Assembly: GCA_023391815.1 (NCBI GenBank) | Contig: JAEWAF010000132.1 | Span: 124,001-188,000, forward strand | Source of the DNA: Pseudomonadota bacterium | Lineage (GTDB): Bacteria > Pseudomonadota > Gammaproteobacteria > Steroidobacterales > Steroidobacteraceae | Length of the DNA: 64,000 nucleotides | Direction: 5' to 3' | Shown here: positions 25,423 through 34,260 of the stretch, piece by piece | How the letters are laid out: every line of letters starts with the position of its first letter | Position numbering within the stretch: position 1 is the stretch's first letter | Position numbers and translations under genes: made by a program | The notes under the pieces: model-generated | Seen by the model: only the letters and a program-made list of their open reading frames with translations | The model's database searches: none | What the model was told of the DNA's origin: nothing

Positions 25423-26129
25423 AATCGCTCATCGTCGATGACGAACCGCTGGCGCGGCGTGAGCTGCGGCGGTTGCTCGCGGAGTTCCCGTGGATAGAAA
25501 TCGTGGGCGAGGCGGGCGACGTGACGGAAGCCGCCGCCCGAGTCGAAGCGCTCGCGCCGGAGCTGATTTTTCTCGACATCCAGATGCCGGGTGGTTCGGG
25601 TTTCGATCTGCTCGCACGACTCGATCACGTGCCGCGCGTCATCTTCACGACTGCGTACGACCACCATGCGGTGCGCGCTTTTGAAGTCAACGCGCTCGAT
25701 TATCTGCTCAAGCCCATCGAGCCCCAGCGGTTGGCGGCGGCTCTGACCAAGGCGCGGTCGATACCGGAGGACCGTGCTGTCCAAGTTGCATCGAATGAGA
25801 TTCTCGAACGACTGTTCGTTCGCGATGGCGATCGTTGCTGGTTCGTGCCGCTGCGGGAAGTCGGCATGCTGATGGCGGAGGGGAATTACGTTCGTTTGTT
25901 CTGGGGTGAGGAGCGTCCGTTGCTGGGGCGCCCGTTGAACACGCTGGAGCAACGGCTCGATCCGAAGCGTTTCTTTCGCGCCAACCGGAAGCAAATCATC
26001 AACGTCGATTTCATCGAGAACGTCGAGCTCGGCGTCGGCGGGCAACTGCACGTCCGGCTGCGAGGCGGGTCCGCGGTGGAAATCTCTCGCCGTCAGGCGC
26101 GATTGTTCCGCCTGCAAATGAGCGTGTAG
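25419..26129 (+). CDS. LytTR-family response regulator
   Basis: 236 residues. The receiver domain (1-118) has the acidic pair in VDDEP, phospho-acceptor Asp53 in LIFLDIQMPGGSG, and Lys in DYLLKPIEP. The LytTR DNA-binding domain spans about 135-236 (MLMAEGNYVRLFW, RFFRANRKQIINVDFI). It partners with the overlapping histidine kinase gene. AlgR-like CCGTTC boxes flank the pair on both sides, which suggests it controls itself and the serine hydrolase gene that follows. Confidence 0.94.
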   Translation: MKSLIVDDEPLARRELRRLLAEFPWIEIVGEAGDVTEAAARVEALAPELIFLDIQMPGGSGFDLLARLDHVPRVIFTTAYDHHAVRAFEVNALDYLLKPIEPQRLAAALTKARSIPEDRAVQVASNEILERLFVRDGDRCWFVPLREVGMLMAEGNYVRLFWGEERPLLGRPLNTLEQRLDPKRFFRANRKQIINVDFIENVELGVGGQLHVRLRGGSAVEISRRQARLFRLQMSV

Positions 26130-26130
26130 A

Positions 26131-26178
26131 CCGCTCACCCCTCCGTTCGAACCGTTCGACACGAAATCGGCCGTTCTG
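26131..26178 (+). promoter_or_regulatory. Cluster of AlgR-like boxes before the first serine hydrolase
   Basis: CCGCTCA (26131), CCGTTCG (26143), ACCGTTCGAC (26151-26160) and CCGTTCT (26171) stand in the 98-bp gap after the LytTR gene. The third matches the AlgR box ACCGTTCGTC at nine of ten positions. The spacings 26131-26152 and 26152-26171 are close to two helical turns, so the LytTR regulator may bind here to drive the hydrolase gene. Confidence 0.5.
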
Positions 26179-26227
26179 GCGGACAGCATCGTAGAGTCCG
26201 GGGCGAATGTGCCGTCTCGGAGAACGT

Positions 26228-28183
26228 ATGCGTCTTGCCAGCACTCTCGCCGTCGTCCTTTGCAGCTTGGGCTCGTGGGGCGCGGCGTTCGCCGATGATT
26301 CGGAACCGCAGGCGAGTACGGCCGTGAGCACATCGGCTCCCGCGCTCACCCGCACCGATGTCGAGACCTGGCTCGATGGCTTTCTCGACTATGAGCTGCA
26401 GCGGGGTGACATCGCGGGAGGGGTCGTCGTCATCGTGAAGGATGGCGAAGTCCTGTTGCAGAAGGGATATGGCTACGACGATGTCGAGGCACGCCGGCGC
26501 GTCGATCCCGAGCGCACGCTGTTCAGAGCGGGTTCGGTCAGCAAGCTGTTCACGGAAACGGCGGTGATGCAGCTGGTCGAGCAAGGCAAGCTCGATCTCG
26601 ATGCGCCGGTCGACACATACCTCGACTTCAAGATCCCCGACGCTTTCGGCAAGCCGGTGACGATGCGCAATCTCATCACCCATACCGGCGGCTTCGACGA
26701 GTCGGTGCGCGAGCTCATGCACTCGGATCCGGACAAACTCGGAACCCTGGGGTCTTACGTGAAGATGCCAGGGTGGTCACGGATCTTCCCACCGGGCGAG
26801 GTGCCATCCTATTGCAACTATTGCCTGGCGCTGGCGGGTTACGTCATCGAGCGTGTCTCCGGCGAGAGCTTCGACGATTATCTGGATCGTCACATCTTCG
26901 AACCGCTCGGCATGCAGCGCTCGACGTTCCGGCAGCCGTTGCCCGAAAAATTCGTGGCCGACATGTCGAAGGGCTATGACCGCGCATCGGGCGCGCCGTC
27001 GTTTTTCGAGCTGGTCGGGCCCGCGCCTGCGGGCAGCATCAGCGCCACCGGCGCCGACATGGCGCGCTTCATGATCGCGCATCTGCGTGCGGAGGACGGC
27101 GGAGCACCGACTTTGCTGAAGCCGGAAACCGCCCGTCTCATGCACAACTCCGTGTTTCAGGCGACTCCGCCCGTGAACGGCATGGCGCTGGGCTTCTTCG
27201 AAGCGAACCGCAATGGCCGACGCATTCTCGAGCACGGGGGCGATACGCAGGTCTTCCACAGTCAGCTGGTCCTGTTCATGGATCGGGACGTGGGCCTGTT
27301 CATGTCGTTCAACAGCACTGGCAGAGAAGGCGCGGTGGGCGGAGTACGGAGCGCTCTATTCGAGCAATTCACGGATCGATATTTCCCCGCGCCCGTGCCG
27401 GATGAGCCAACCGTTAGTACGGCAGTCGAGCACAGCCGACTCGTGGTGGGCCGGTACCAAAGCTCGCGCCGCTCTGAAAAGGGATTCTTCGATGCCGTCG
27501 GAATGCTCGGCCAGTTCGAGATCACCGCGAATCCCGATGGCACGCTCGTGATTCCTCCGCTCACCGCGTTCAACGGTCAGCCGAAGCTCTGGCGCGAAGT
27601 GGCGCCGTTCGTGTGGCGCGAGGTCGGCGGCAAGGAGCGCCTGGCAGCGAAGATCGTGGACGGGCGCGTGCGATTCCTCGGGCATGACACATCGAGCGGC
27701 GTGCAGGTCTTCATGCCGGTGCCGGCCGGGGAGTCCGGTGGCTGGATGATTCCGGTCGTGCTGTTGTCAGTGGCGAGCCTGTTGCTGACTGTCATCGCCT
27801 GGCCGGTCGCCGCCTTGATTCGTCGTCGTCACGGCGTGACGCTGGAATTGACGAAGCAGCAAATGTTGGCGCGCCGCCTGGTTCTGGGCGCGGCCATCGT
27901 CAATCTCACTTTTTTGATCGGATGGGTGCTGCTGATCCAGTCGGGTCTGGCGAATCTGGCCTTGTTCGATGGCCGATTGGATGCCTGGTTCGTGGTGCTC
28001 CATCTGCTCGGCTTCATCGGGCTGATCGGCGTCGGTGTCGCGATCTGGAACGCGTGGCTCTCAGTCCAAGGCGGTGCCGGATGGTGGAGCAAGTCCTGGA
28101 GTGTCGTGCTGGCCGCGTCCTGTGTGGCGATCACCTGGATCGCGTTCAGCCTGAATCTGGTCAAGCTCAATCTCTACTACTGA
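26228..28183 (+). CDS. Beta-lactamase-fold serine hydrolase with C-terminal membrane domain
   Basis: 651 residues from ATG 26228, which follows GGAGA; ATG 26207 is in frame but lacks a good site. A signal peptide ends near AAFADD. The class C beta-lactamase/DD-peptidase domain (about 40-380) has SVSK (Ser103-Lys106) and a YCN triad in PSYCNYCLALAGYV, then HGGDTQVFHS as the third box. Four membrane helices lie in the last 150 residues (about 500-650). The catalytic domain should be periplasmic and anchored. The second hydrolase gene downstream is a clear paralogue. Substrate unknown; peptides, D-amino-acid peptides and esters are all possible. Confidence 0.9.
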   Translation: MRLASTLAVVLCSLGSWGAAFADDSEPQASTAVSTSAPALTRTDVETWLDGFLDYELQRGDIAGGVVVIVKDGEVLLQKGYGYDDVEARRRVDPERTLFRAGSVSKLFTETAVMQLVEQGKLDLDAPVDTYLDFKIPDAFGKPVTMRNLITHTGGFDESVRELMHSDPDKLGTLGSYVKMPGWSRIFPPGEVPSYCNYCLALAGYVIERVSGESFDDYLDRHIFEPLGMQRSTFRQPLPEKFVADMSKGYDRASGAPSFFELVGPAPAGSISATGADMARFMIAHLRAEDGGAPTLLKPETARLMHNSVFQATPPVNGMALGFFEANRNGRRILEHGGDTQVFHSQLVLFMDRDVGLFMSFNSTGREGAVGGVRSALFEQFTDRYFPAPVPDEPTVSTAVEHSRLVVGRYQSSRRSEKGFFDAVGMLGQFEITANPDGTLVIPPLTAFNGQPKLWREVAPFVWREVGGKERLAAKIVDGRVRFLGHDTSSGVQVFMPVPAGESGGWMIPVVLLSVASLLLTVIAWPVAALIRRRHGVTLELTKQQMLARRLVLGAAIVNLTFLIGWVLLIQSGLANLALFDGRLDAWFVVLHLLGFIGLIGVGVAIWNAWLSVQGGAGWWSKSWSVVLAASCVAITWIAFSLNLVKLNLYY

Positions 28184-28185
28184 TC

Positions 28186-28440
28186 ATGAGAATGCTCATC
28201 GTCGCAGCGGCGGCCGTGCTTTGTACGGCGTGTGTTTCCGCTCCAGAAAACGTTCGCGAGCAGGCGAGCGGCGAGCTTGCGTGCGATGCCTCGCGAGTGA
28301 ACGTCAAGCAACGGGTGCGCCACTACCTGGGCGAATATTCGCTCGAAGCCGAAGGCTGCGGACAGAAGCTGATCTACGAGTGCGAACAGGCATACGTGCT
28401 GTTCGTTCGGGTGGGCACGCTGTCGTGCCACAAGAGATGA
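28186..28440 (+). CDS. Small cysteine-containing lipoprotein
   Basis: 84 residues, starting 3 bp after the first serine hydrolase. The signal peptide MRMLIVAAAAVLCTACVSAP ends in the lipobox CTAC. The mature part has five further cysteines (LACDAS, EGCGQK, YECEQ, LSCHKR and the lipid Cys region), so disulphides are likely. It matches no family I know. The +2 residue after the lipid cysteine is Val, favouring the outer membrane. A hairpin follows the stop, so it is probably co-transcribed only with the first hydrolase. Confidence 0.75.
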   Translation: MRMLIVAAAAVLCTACVSAPENVREQASGELACDASRVNVKQRVRHYLGEYSLEAEGCGQKLIYECEQAYVLFVRVGTLSCHKR

Positions 28441-28454
28441 AGTCGATGCGATGA

Positions 28455-28477
28455 GGAGGCCCGGGGAGGGGGCCTCC
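28455..28477 (+). terminator. Stem-loop after the lipoprotein gene
   Basis: GGAGGCCC (28455-28462) and GGGCCTCC (28470-28477) form a perfect 8-bp GC-rich stem with a 7-base loop, 14 bp after the stop codon. It lacks a T-tract, so termination may need Rho or be partial. Confidence 0.5.
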
Positions 28478-28486
28478 GAGTCGCGG

Positions 28487-28514
28487 TTGACGATTCTCTA
28501 TATAGGGCTAAGAT
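28487..28514 (+). promoter_or_regulatory. Sigma-70-like promoter of the second serine hydrolase
   Basis: TTGACG (28487-28492) and TAAGAT (28509-28514) are separated by 16 bp. The start site would be near 28521, giving a leader of about 47 bases before ATG 28568. This places a separate promoter between the two paralogous hydrolase genes. Confidence 0.45.
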
Positions 28515-28567
28515 GTCCTGATAAGGATTGTTTTCGCCCATTCCTAAAACGACTGTGGGGATTCGGA

Positions 28568-30556
28568 ATGCGTGCACGTGCTGTCACGTTGATGACGATG
28601 CTGTTGTTTTCGCGGGCGCTGTTCGCGGCGGCGAGTGAGATTCCATCGCAGCCACCGGCGCCCGAACCGCAAGTCACATCCGCGGATGTGCCCAACTCCG
28701 CGGCGAGGCCCTTGACGCGCGAGGATGCCGAGGCATGGCTCGATGGCTTCCTGCCATATGCGCTGGCCACCGGCGACGTGGCGGGCGCGGTCGTGGTCGT
28801 CGTGAAGGATGGCTCGACGCTTCTTAAGAAGGGCTACGGCTATGCCGACGTGGCGGCGCGTAAGCCGGTCGATCCCGATACCACGCTGTTCCGTCCGGGC
28901 TCGATCTCCAAGCTGACGACCTGGACCGCGGTGATGCAACTGGTCGAGCAGGGCAAGCTCGATCTGGACGCGGACGTGAACGGCTATCTGGATTTCAAGA
29001 TCCCGGCGCGCGATGGCCAGCCGATCACCTTACGAAACATCCTGACGCACACGCCCGGGTTCGAGGAGCGGGTCAAAGATCTGATCATTCCCGAAGGCAC
29101 GCCGTTCGATCCGCTCGACGTGTATCTGAAGAAATGGGTGCCGACCCGGATCTTCGCGCCGGGCACGACCCCGGCCTATTCGAACTATGCCACTTCGCTC
29201 GCAGGCTACATCGTTGCCCGCGTCTCCGGCCTCTCGTACGACGATTACATCGATCAGCACATCCTCGCACCGCTGGGCATGGAACATTCGACGTTCCGCC
29301 AACCGCTGCCGGAACGTTTGCAGCCATTGATGGCGCAAGGCTACGCACTGGCGTCGGATGGGAAAGCGAAGCCGTTCGAGGTCGTCGTCGCTGCGCCGGC
29401 CGGCAGCCAGGCGTCATCGGGCGCGGACATGGCGCGATTCATGATCGCCCATCTGCAGAAGGGCGCATTCGGGGACACGCGGATTCTCAAGGCGGAGACC
29501 GCCGAACAGATGCACACGACAGCGCTTACAATCCTGCCTCGCGTGGATCGCATGATGCTCGGCTTCTACGAGCAGAACCGCAACGGCCGACGCATCATTT
29601 CGCATGCTGGCGACACGGCGTGGTTCCATTCCGATCTGTATCTGTTTCTCGACGACAATATCGGCCTGTTCATTTCCTTGAACAGCGCGGGCAAGGAGGG
29701 CGCGGCCGGCAAGATCCGCAAGGCCGTGTTCGAGCAGTTCACCGATCGTTATCTGCCTGGCCCCACGTTCGACGGCAAGGTCGATCCGCAAACGGCAGCC
29801 GAGCATGCTCGCATGATGACGGGTGTGTACCAGGTCTCGCGCCGAATGGAGACAAACTTCCTGAGCATCCTGGGACTGCTCAGCCCCACTAAAGTCTTTG
29901 CGAACGCCGACGGCACGATCAGCGTGTCCATGGCCATGAACGACGCCGGTGTGCCCATCAAGTGGCGTGAAGTCGAGCCGTTCGTGTGGCGCGATGTCGA
30001 TGGCGAGAGCTTCCTGTCCGCGCACGCGGAAGGCGGTCGGATCACGCGCTTCGCATTTGAATGGGTGTCGCCGTTCATGGTGTTCGAGCCGATGCCGGCG
30101 TCGATCTCCCCTGCGTGGCTCATGCCGGCATTGCTCGTGGGTTTGATTGCGCTGGCTCTCACGACTCTTGCGTGGCCGATCTCCGCTTTGACGCGCAGGC
30201 ACTATGGTGTGAGTTACGGCCTGGCTGGGCGCGACGCAGTCGCTCATCGCTGGATTCGCATCGCCTCGACCGCGGTGATTGCGCTGTTCATCGCCTGGGG
30301 CGTGGTTGGGTCTGTCGTGCTGGGCGAGAGCCTCACTTCTTCGACATCCGACGTGCTGTTGTGGATCGTCCAATTGTTGTCCGCGATCGTGTTCTTCGCG
30401 GCGGCTGCAATCGGTGTGTGGAACGCGAGCGTCGTCGTGCGAGGCGCTCGCAATTGGTACGCAAAGACCTGGGCCGTGCTGCTGGCGCTGGGCTTGCTGG
30501 TCGTGCTCTGGGTGGCGCTGGCGTTCCATCTCATTGCTTTCGACGTGAACTATTGA
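28568..30556 (+). CDS. Beta-lactamase-fold serine hydrolase, paralogue of the upstream one
   Basis: 662 residues from ATG 28568; the open frame upstream to 28451 crosses the promoter and hairpin. Same layout as the first hydrolase: signal peptide, SISK (Ser112-Lys115), YSN in TPAYSNYATSLAGYI, third box HAGDTAWFHS, and four membrane helices at the C-terminus (about 510-655). Long stretches agree nearly residue for residue with the first protein, for example the LVEQGKLDLDA and EHSTFRQPLPE/QRSTFRQPLPE regions, so the pair arose by duplication. It may act on cell-wall or extracellular peptides. Confidence 0.9.
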   Translation: MRARAVTLMTMLLFSRALFAAASEIPSQPPAPEPQVTSADVPNSAARPLTREDAEAWLDGFLPYALATGDVAGAVVVVVKDGSTLLKKGYGYADVAARKPVDPDTTLFRPGSISKLTTWTAVMQLVEQGKLDLDADVNGYLDFKIPARDGQPITLRNILTHTPGFEERVKDLIIPEGTPFDPLDVYLKKWVPTRIFAPGTTPAYSNYATSLAGYIVARVSGLSYDDYIDQHILAPLGMEHSTFRQPLPERLQPLMAQGYALASDGKAKPFEVVVAAPAGSQASSGADMARFMIAHLQKGAFGDTRILKAETAEQMHTTALTILPRVDRMMLGFYEQNRNGRRIISHAGDTAWFHSDLYLFLDDNIGLFISLNSAGKEGAAGKIRKAVFEQFTDRYLPGPTFDGKVDPQTAAEHARMMTGVYQVSRRMETNFLSILGLLSPTKVFANADGTISVSMAMNDAGVPIKWREVEPFVWRDVDGESFLSAHAEGGRITRFAFEWVSPFMVFEPMPASISPAWLMPALLVGLIALALTTLAWPISALTRRHYGVSYGLAGRDAVAHRWIRIASTAVIALFIAWGVVGSVVLGESLTSSTSDVLLWIVQLLSAIVFFAAAAIGVWNASVVVRGARNWYAKTWAVLLALGLLVVLWVALAFHLIAFDVNY

Positions 30557-30566
30557 GGCGGTCCGG

Positions 30567-32183
30567 GTGATCACGATGTCGATGCTGAATCAGGTTCGAG
30601 TGGCTTTGCGTGTCGCGATCGCGACCACAGTCGTCGTGTTCGCATCGGCTCACGCCGCTCCACCAAGCGATCTCGATCGCTACGTCAAGCGCGTATTCGA
30701 CACGTTCGAAACGCCCGGCATGGCGATCGCGATCTCCGAGCGCGGCAAGCCGCCCGTCCTGCGTACGTACGGTGTTCGTCGCATGGGAGAGGCCGCCAAG
30801 GTCGACGAGCAGACGATGTTCTCGATGGGCTCGACCACGAAGGCGTTCACGAGCGCTTTGCTGGCGATGCTGGTCGATGAAGGCAAGCTGTCATGGGACA
30901 GCAAAGTCGTGGATCTGCTGCCCGGATTCCGAATGTACGATCCGTACACGAGCAGCGAGATGACCGTGCGGGATCTGCTCGTTCATCGCAGCGGTCTGGG
31001 CCTCGGCGCGGGCGATTTGATGTTTGTGCCTGAGACCACGCTGACTCGTGCTCAGATCGTCGAGAAGCTCCGATATATCAAGCCCGCTACCAGCTTCCGC
31101 AGCGGCTATGCCTACGACAATCTGTTGTACGTGGTCGCGGGCCGTGTGATTGAAGAAATCTGCAAGGACAGTTGGGAGAACGTCGTTCGTCAACGCATCC
31201 TCGCGCCGCTGCAGATGGAGCACACGATGACTTCGTCGACGACGCCTCCCGGCGCGAACAAAGGTTGGCCTCATGCGCGTGTGTCGACCGAGCTTCGCGG
31301 CGCTGGGCCGATGTCGCCACTGACCGGTCAGATGAGCTTCGACAACTCTGCGCCAGCCGGCTCGTTGAACGCCAGCATCGCGGACGTCGCACGTTGGCTC
31401 GAGTTGCAACTCGGTCGCGGCCTCGATCCTCGCACCAACGTGCGCCTGTTCAGCGAAGCGCAGTCTCGCGAGATGTGGACCAGTCAAACGCTGATCCCCG
31501 TGGCACAGAATCCGAAGCCGCTCGAGCTTGCACAAGCGAACTTCCGCGCTTATGCACTTGGATGGGGCTACAGCGACTATCGCGGCCAGCCGGTCATCTC
31601 GCACGGTGGCGGTGTGCTGGGGAGCGTGGCGCAGGTCGTGATCGTTCCAGGCAAGGATGTCGCGTTCGCGATCCTGACGAACTCGGAAGAGACCGCTGCG
31701 CTCGCCGCGATCCAGAATCGATTGCTGGATCATTATCTCGGCCTGTCGAGCCCGGACTGGATCGGTGCGTTCCACGGCGTGCTCCAGGGCAGAATCGCCG
31801 AAGCCCGGAAAGTGCTTGCGGCCGCGTCGGCGACGACGCCGGAACACAGTGGCAAGGGACCGTCGCTGTCTCTGGACAAGTACGCGGGTCGTTATCGCGA
31901 CGACTGGTACGGGCACGTCACCATCGAGCAGGGCGTCGACGGCCTGTCGATCCGCTTCGAGCACACGCCGGCCTTCACCGGCAAGCTCGAGCACGTCCGC
32001 TACGACACGTTCCGCACTCGTTGGAAAGATCGGACCATGACGGAAGATGCATACGTGACGTTCTCGCTGCAGTCCGACGGCTCGATCGGCCAGATGACCA
32101 TGAAAGCCATCTCGCCGCTCGCCGACTTCAGCTTCGATTTCCAGGATCTGCTGTTCAAGCCGTCGCCCAGCGCCGCTCGCTGA
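30567..32183 (+). CDS. Third serine hydrolase, beta-lactamase fold with DUF3471-like tail
   Basis: 538 residues from GTG 30567, which follows GAGG at good spacing; ATG 30576 is an alternative. A signal peptide ends at ASAHAAP. The active-site motifs are STTK (Ser89-Lys92 in FSMGSTTKAF), YDN in SGYAYDNLLYVVAG and HGGG in PVISHGGGVLG. Residues about 435-530 form a DUF3471-type beta-barrel tail instead of membrane helices. It is a more distant relative of the two preceding hydrolases and follows 10 bp after the second one, so the two are probably co-transcribed. It ends in a terminator that overlaps its stop codon. Confidence 0.9.
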   Translation: MITMSMLNQVRVALRVAIATTVVVFASAHAAPPSDLDRYVKRVFDTFETPGMAIAISERGKPPVLRTYGVRRMGEAAKVDEQTMFSMGSTTKAFTSALLAMLVDEGKLSWDSKVVDLLPGFRMYDPYTSSEMTVRDLLVHRSGLGLGAGDLMFVPETTLTRAQIVEKLRYIKPATSFRSGYAYDNLLYVVAGRVIEEICKDSWENVVRQRILAPLQMEHTMTSSTTPPGANKGWPHARVSTELRGAGPMSPLTGQMSFDNSAPAGSLNASIADVARWLELQLGRGLDPRTNVRLFSEAQSREMWTSQTLIPVAQNPKPLELAQANFRAYALGWGYSDYRGQPVISHGGGVLGSVAQVVIVPGKDVAFAILTNSEETAALAAIQNRLLDHYLGLSSPDWIGAFHGVLQGRIAEARKVLAAASATTPEHSGKGPSLSLDKYAGRYRDDWYGHVTIEQGVDGLSIRFEHTPAFTGKLEHVRYDTFRTRWKDRTMTEDAYVTFSLQSDGSIGQMTMKAISPLADFSFDFQDLLFKPSPSAAR

Positions 32184-32203
32184 GCGCCGGCAGCTCAGCT
32201 TTT
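32179..32203. terminator. Intrinsic terminator spanning two converging stop codons
   Basis: GCTGAGC (32179-32185) and GCTCAGC (32193-32199) form a perfect 7-bp stem with a 7-base loop, followed by TTTT on the plus strand. The left arm contains the TGA of the serine hydrolase and the right arm contains the stop of the MarR gene on the other strand. Confidence 0.7.
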
Positions 32204-32668
32204 CAGTGCATCCGCGAGCTTACGACTGAGCCGCACCAGGGCTTCGGCGTCTTTCGGATCCCATGAATCGAGAATCGCGCGCGCGAAACGCTCGCGCGCG
32301 ATGTCGATGCGCTTGGTCATCGCCAGCCCTTGAGGCGTGATCGCGACTTTGCGCACGCGACGGTCCACCGAGCTTTCCTCGCGTCTCGCCAATCCCAACG
32401 CTTCCAGCTTCGCAACCTGTCGACTCACGGTGGTGTAGTCGCGGCCGCAACGGTCGGCCAGCTCGACCAAGCCGATCGGGCCGATCCGCTCGATGCTCAC
32501 CAGCAGCGGAAACAACACTCCCTCGAGCGAGATGCCGGCCGCCCGCACCATGTACTCGTCCCGTTGCGGACGATTGAACTCGCCGATGATGTCGATCAGG
32601 GATCGATGCAAGTCCCTGAGCTGCTGAGACGAAATATGTGCAGCTTGCACTCGTTTGGCCCGCGGCAT
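32195..32668 (-). CDS. MarR-family transcriptional regulator
   Basis: 157 residues. The winged helix-turn-helix is clear: IGLVELADRCGRDYTTVSRQ, VAKLEALGLARREES, then the beta-wing SVDRRVRKVAITPQG. The flanking helices would form the dimer domain. It is divergent from a flavin monooxygenase gene, with a perfect inverted repeat between the two start codons. MarR proteins in this setting usually repress the enzyme until its aromatic substrate is bound. Confidence 0.92.
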   Translation of the reverse strand: MPRAKRVQAAHISSQQLRDLHRSLIDIIGEFNRPQRDEYMVRAAGISLEGVLFPLLVSIERIGPIGLVELADRCGRDYTTVSRQVAKLEALGLARREESSVDRRVRKVAITPQGLAMTKRIDIARERFARAILDSWDPKDAEALVRLSRKLADALKS

Positions 32669-32681
32669 AGGGTTCCTCCAG

Positions 32682-32702
32682 ATATGTGCACATTACACAT
32701 AT
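32682..32702. promoter_or_regulatory. MarR operator candidate between regulator and monooxygenase
   Basis: ATATGTG (32682-32688) and CACATAT (32696-32702) form a perfect 7-bp inverted repeat around CACATTA. The shorter palindrome TGTGCACA (32685-32692) lies inside it. It sits 14 bp from the MarR start and 12 bp from the monooxygenase start, so one bound dimer could block both genes. Confidence 0.65.
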
Positions 32703-32714
32703 GGAGCAAACAGG

Positions 32715-34196
32715 ATGCAATACTCGACCGATGTGTTGATCTGCGGTGCCGGCGCGGCCGGGCTCGCTCTGGCTATCGATCTCGCGCGCCGCGGAGTGCG
32801 TTTGCGAGTGACCGAAAAAATGCCGGAGCCTTTTCAAGGATCGAGAGGCAAGGGAATTCAACCGCGCACGCAGGAGATCTTCGAAGACCTCGGCATTCTC
32901 GATCGGATCGTCGCGCGCGGAGGTCTATATCCGCCGCAGCGGGAATATCGCAGCGACGGCAGCTACGTCGAATCGAACTTGATGGAGCCTCGCGAGCCGA
33001 CGCCTGCCGAGCCATATCACATTCCGCTGATGATTCCGCAGTTTCTCACGGAGCGCGTGATGCGGGAGCGGCTCGCTGAGCTCGGTCACGCCGTCGAGTT
33101 CGGATGTGAATTGGTGGGGTTTGAGCAGGATGAAGACGGCGTGTCGGCGCGCCTCAGCCGCAATGGACGCGAGGAACACGTCAGAGTGCGATATCTCATT
33201 GGTGCTGACGGCGGGCGTAGCTTCGTGCGTCACGCGCTCGATATCGGTTTTCCTGGAAAAACACTCGGCGTGCGCGCGCTGGTCGCGGATGTGCTGTTGA
33301 ATGGGCTCGATCGCAACGCCTGGCATCGGTTCAACTCTGAAACGATGCAGACTCACTTCGCCGTGTGTCCCTTGGCAGGGACCGAACTGTTTCAGATCCA
33401 GGCAGCGATCCCTATCGAAGGCGACGTCGATCTGTCGGCATCCGCATTGAACGCCATGCTCGTCGAGCGAACGAATCGACGAGACATTCGCATCGAGTCT
33501 GTCTCGTGGGCGTCGGCGTACAGCATGAATGCGAGGCTCGCGGATCGATATCGTATCGGTCGCGTGTTCCTGGTCGGCGATGCCGCGCACATTCATCCGC
33601 CGACGGGCGGTCAGGGGCTCAACACCAGCGTACAGGACTCATACAACTTGGGCTGGAAGCTCGCGGCTGTTATCGCCGGTCGTGCGGAGAGCCTGCTCGA
33701 TACTTACGAGGAGGAGCGACGACCGATTGCCGCGGGTGTGTTGGGTTTGTCGGCCAATCTTCTCGATGCGGCCAAGCGCGGCGATCTCCGTCGCGGGCGC
33801 GAAGTGCATCAACTGGATATCGGCTATCGGGGGAGCTCGCTCGGGTTGGAGATGCCGGAGCGGTCCGGGGGCCTGCGTGCGGGCGATCGAGCACCGGATG
33901 CTCCGATTCAGGGCGCGAGCGGTCAACGCAAGCGGCTGTTCGATTTGTTTGCCGGATCGCACTGGACGCTGCTGGGCTTGGATGTCGAGCGCGATTGCGT
34001 CCGGCCCCGAGCGGGACTGCGGATTCACACGTTCGGCGCGCGTGGCGATCTGATCGATGCCGAGGGCCATTTCAGCAGTGCATACGGCCTGTCACCCGGC
34101 GATTGGGTCCTGGTTCGGCCGGACGGCTACATCGGTGCCATGCTCGCGTCGGAACACCTCGGTCTTCTGGAGACCTTGCCACCTTTGCAGGGGTGA
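32715..34196 (+). CDS. FAD-dependent aromatic monooxygenase (PheA/TfdB type)
   Basis: 493 residues from ATG 32715. FAD-binding motifs are all present: GAGAAGLALAIDLARRG (GxGxxG, residues about 11-27), GADGGRSFVR (DG motif) and FLVGDAAHIHPPTGGQGLNT (GD motif). The C-terminal thioredoxin-like part (about 390-493) is typical of phenol/resorcinol hydroxylases and related polyketide hydroxylases. It would hydroxylate an aromatic compound with NAD(P)H and oxygen. No ring-cleavage gene lies nearby, so detoxification is as likely as catabolism. Probably controlled by the divergent MarR protein. Confidence 0.92.
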   Translation: MQYSTDVLICGAGAAGLALAIDLARRGVRLRVTEKMPEPFQGSRGKGIQPRTQEIFEDLGILDRIVARGGLYPPQREYRSDGSYVESNLMEPREPTPAEPYHIPLMIPQFLTERVMRERLAELGHAVEFGCELVGFEQDEDGVSARLSRNGREEHVRVRYLIGADGGRSFVRHALDIGFPGKTLGVRALVADVLLNGLDRNAWHRFNSETMQTHFAVCPLAGTELFQIQAAIPIEGDVDLSASALNAMLVERTNRRDIRIESVSWASAYSMNARLADRYRIGRVFLVGDAAHIHPPTGGQGLNTSVQDSYNLGWKLAAVIAGRAESLLDTYEEERRPIAAGVLGLSANLLDAAKRGDLRRGREVHQLDIGYRGSSLGLEMPERSGGLRAGDRAPDAPIQGASGQRKRLFDLFAGSHWTLLGLDVERDCVRPRAGLRIHTFGARGDLIDAEGHFSSAYGLSPGDWVLVRPDGYIGAMLASEHLGLLETLPPLQG

Positions 34197-34260
34197 AGTG
34201 GATGCATCGGGTGCGCTATCCTGCGCGCCCCCGATCTCCACCGAGTCCTTTCATCCCCGG

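Noticed and set aside
34197..34260. Possible manganese (yybP-ykoY) riboswitch before terC
   Set aside because: The gap is only 64 bp and shows no paired-stem architecture of that riboswitch.
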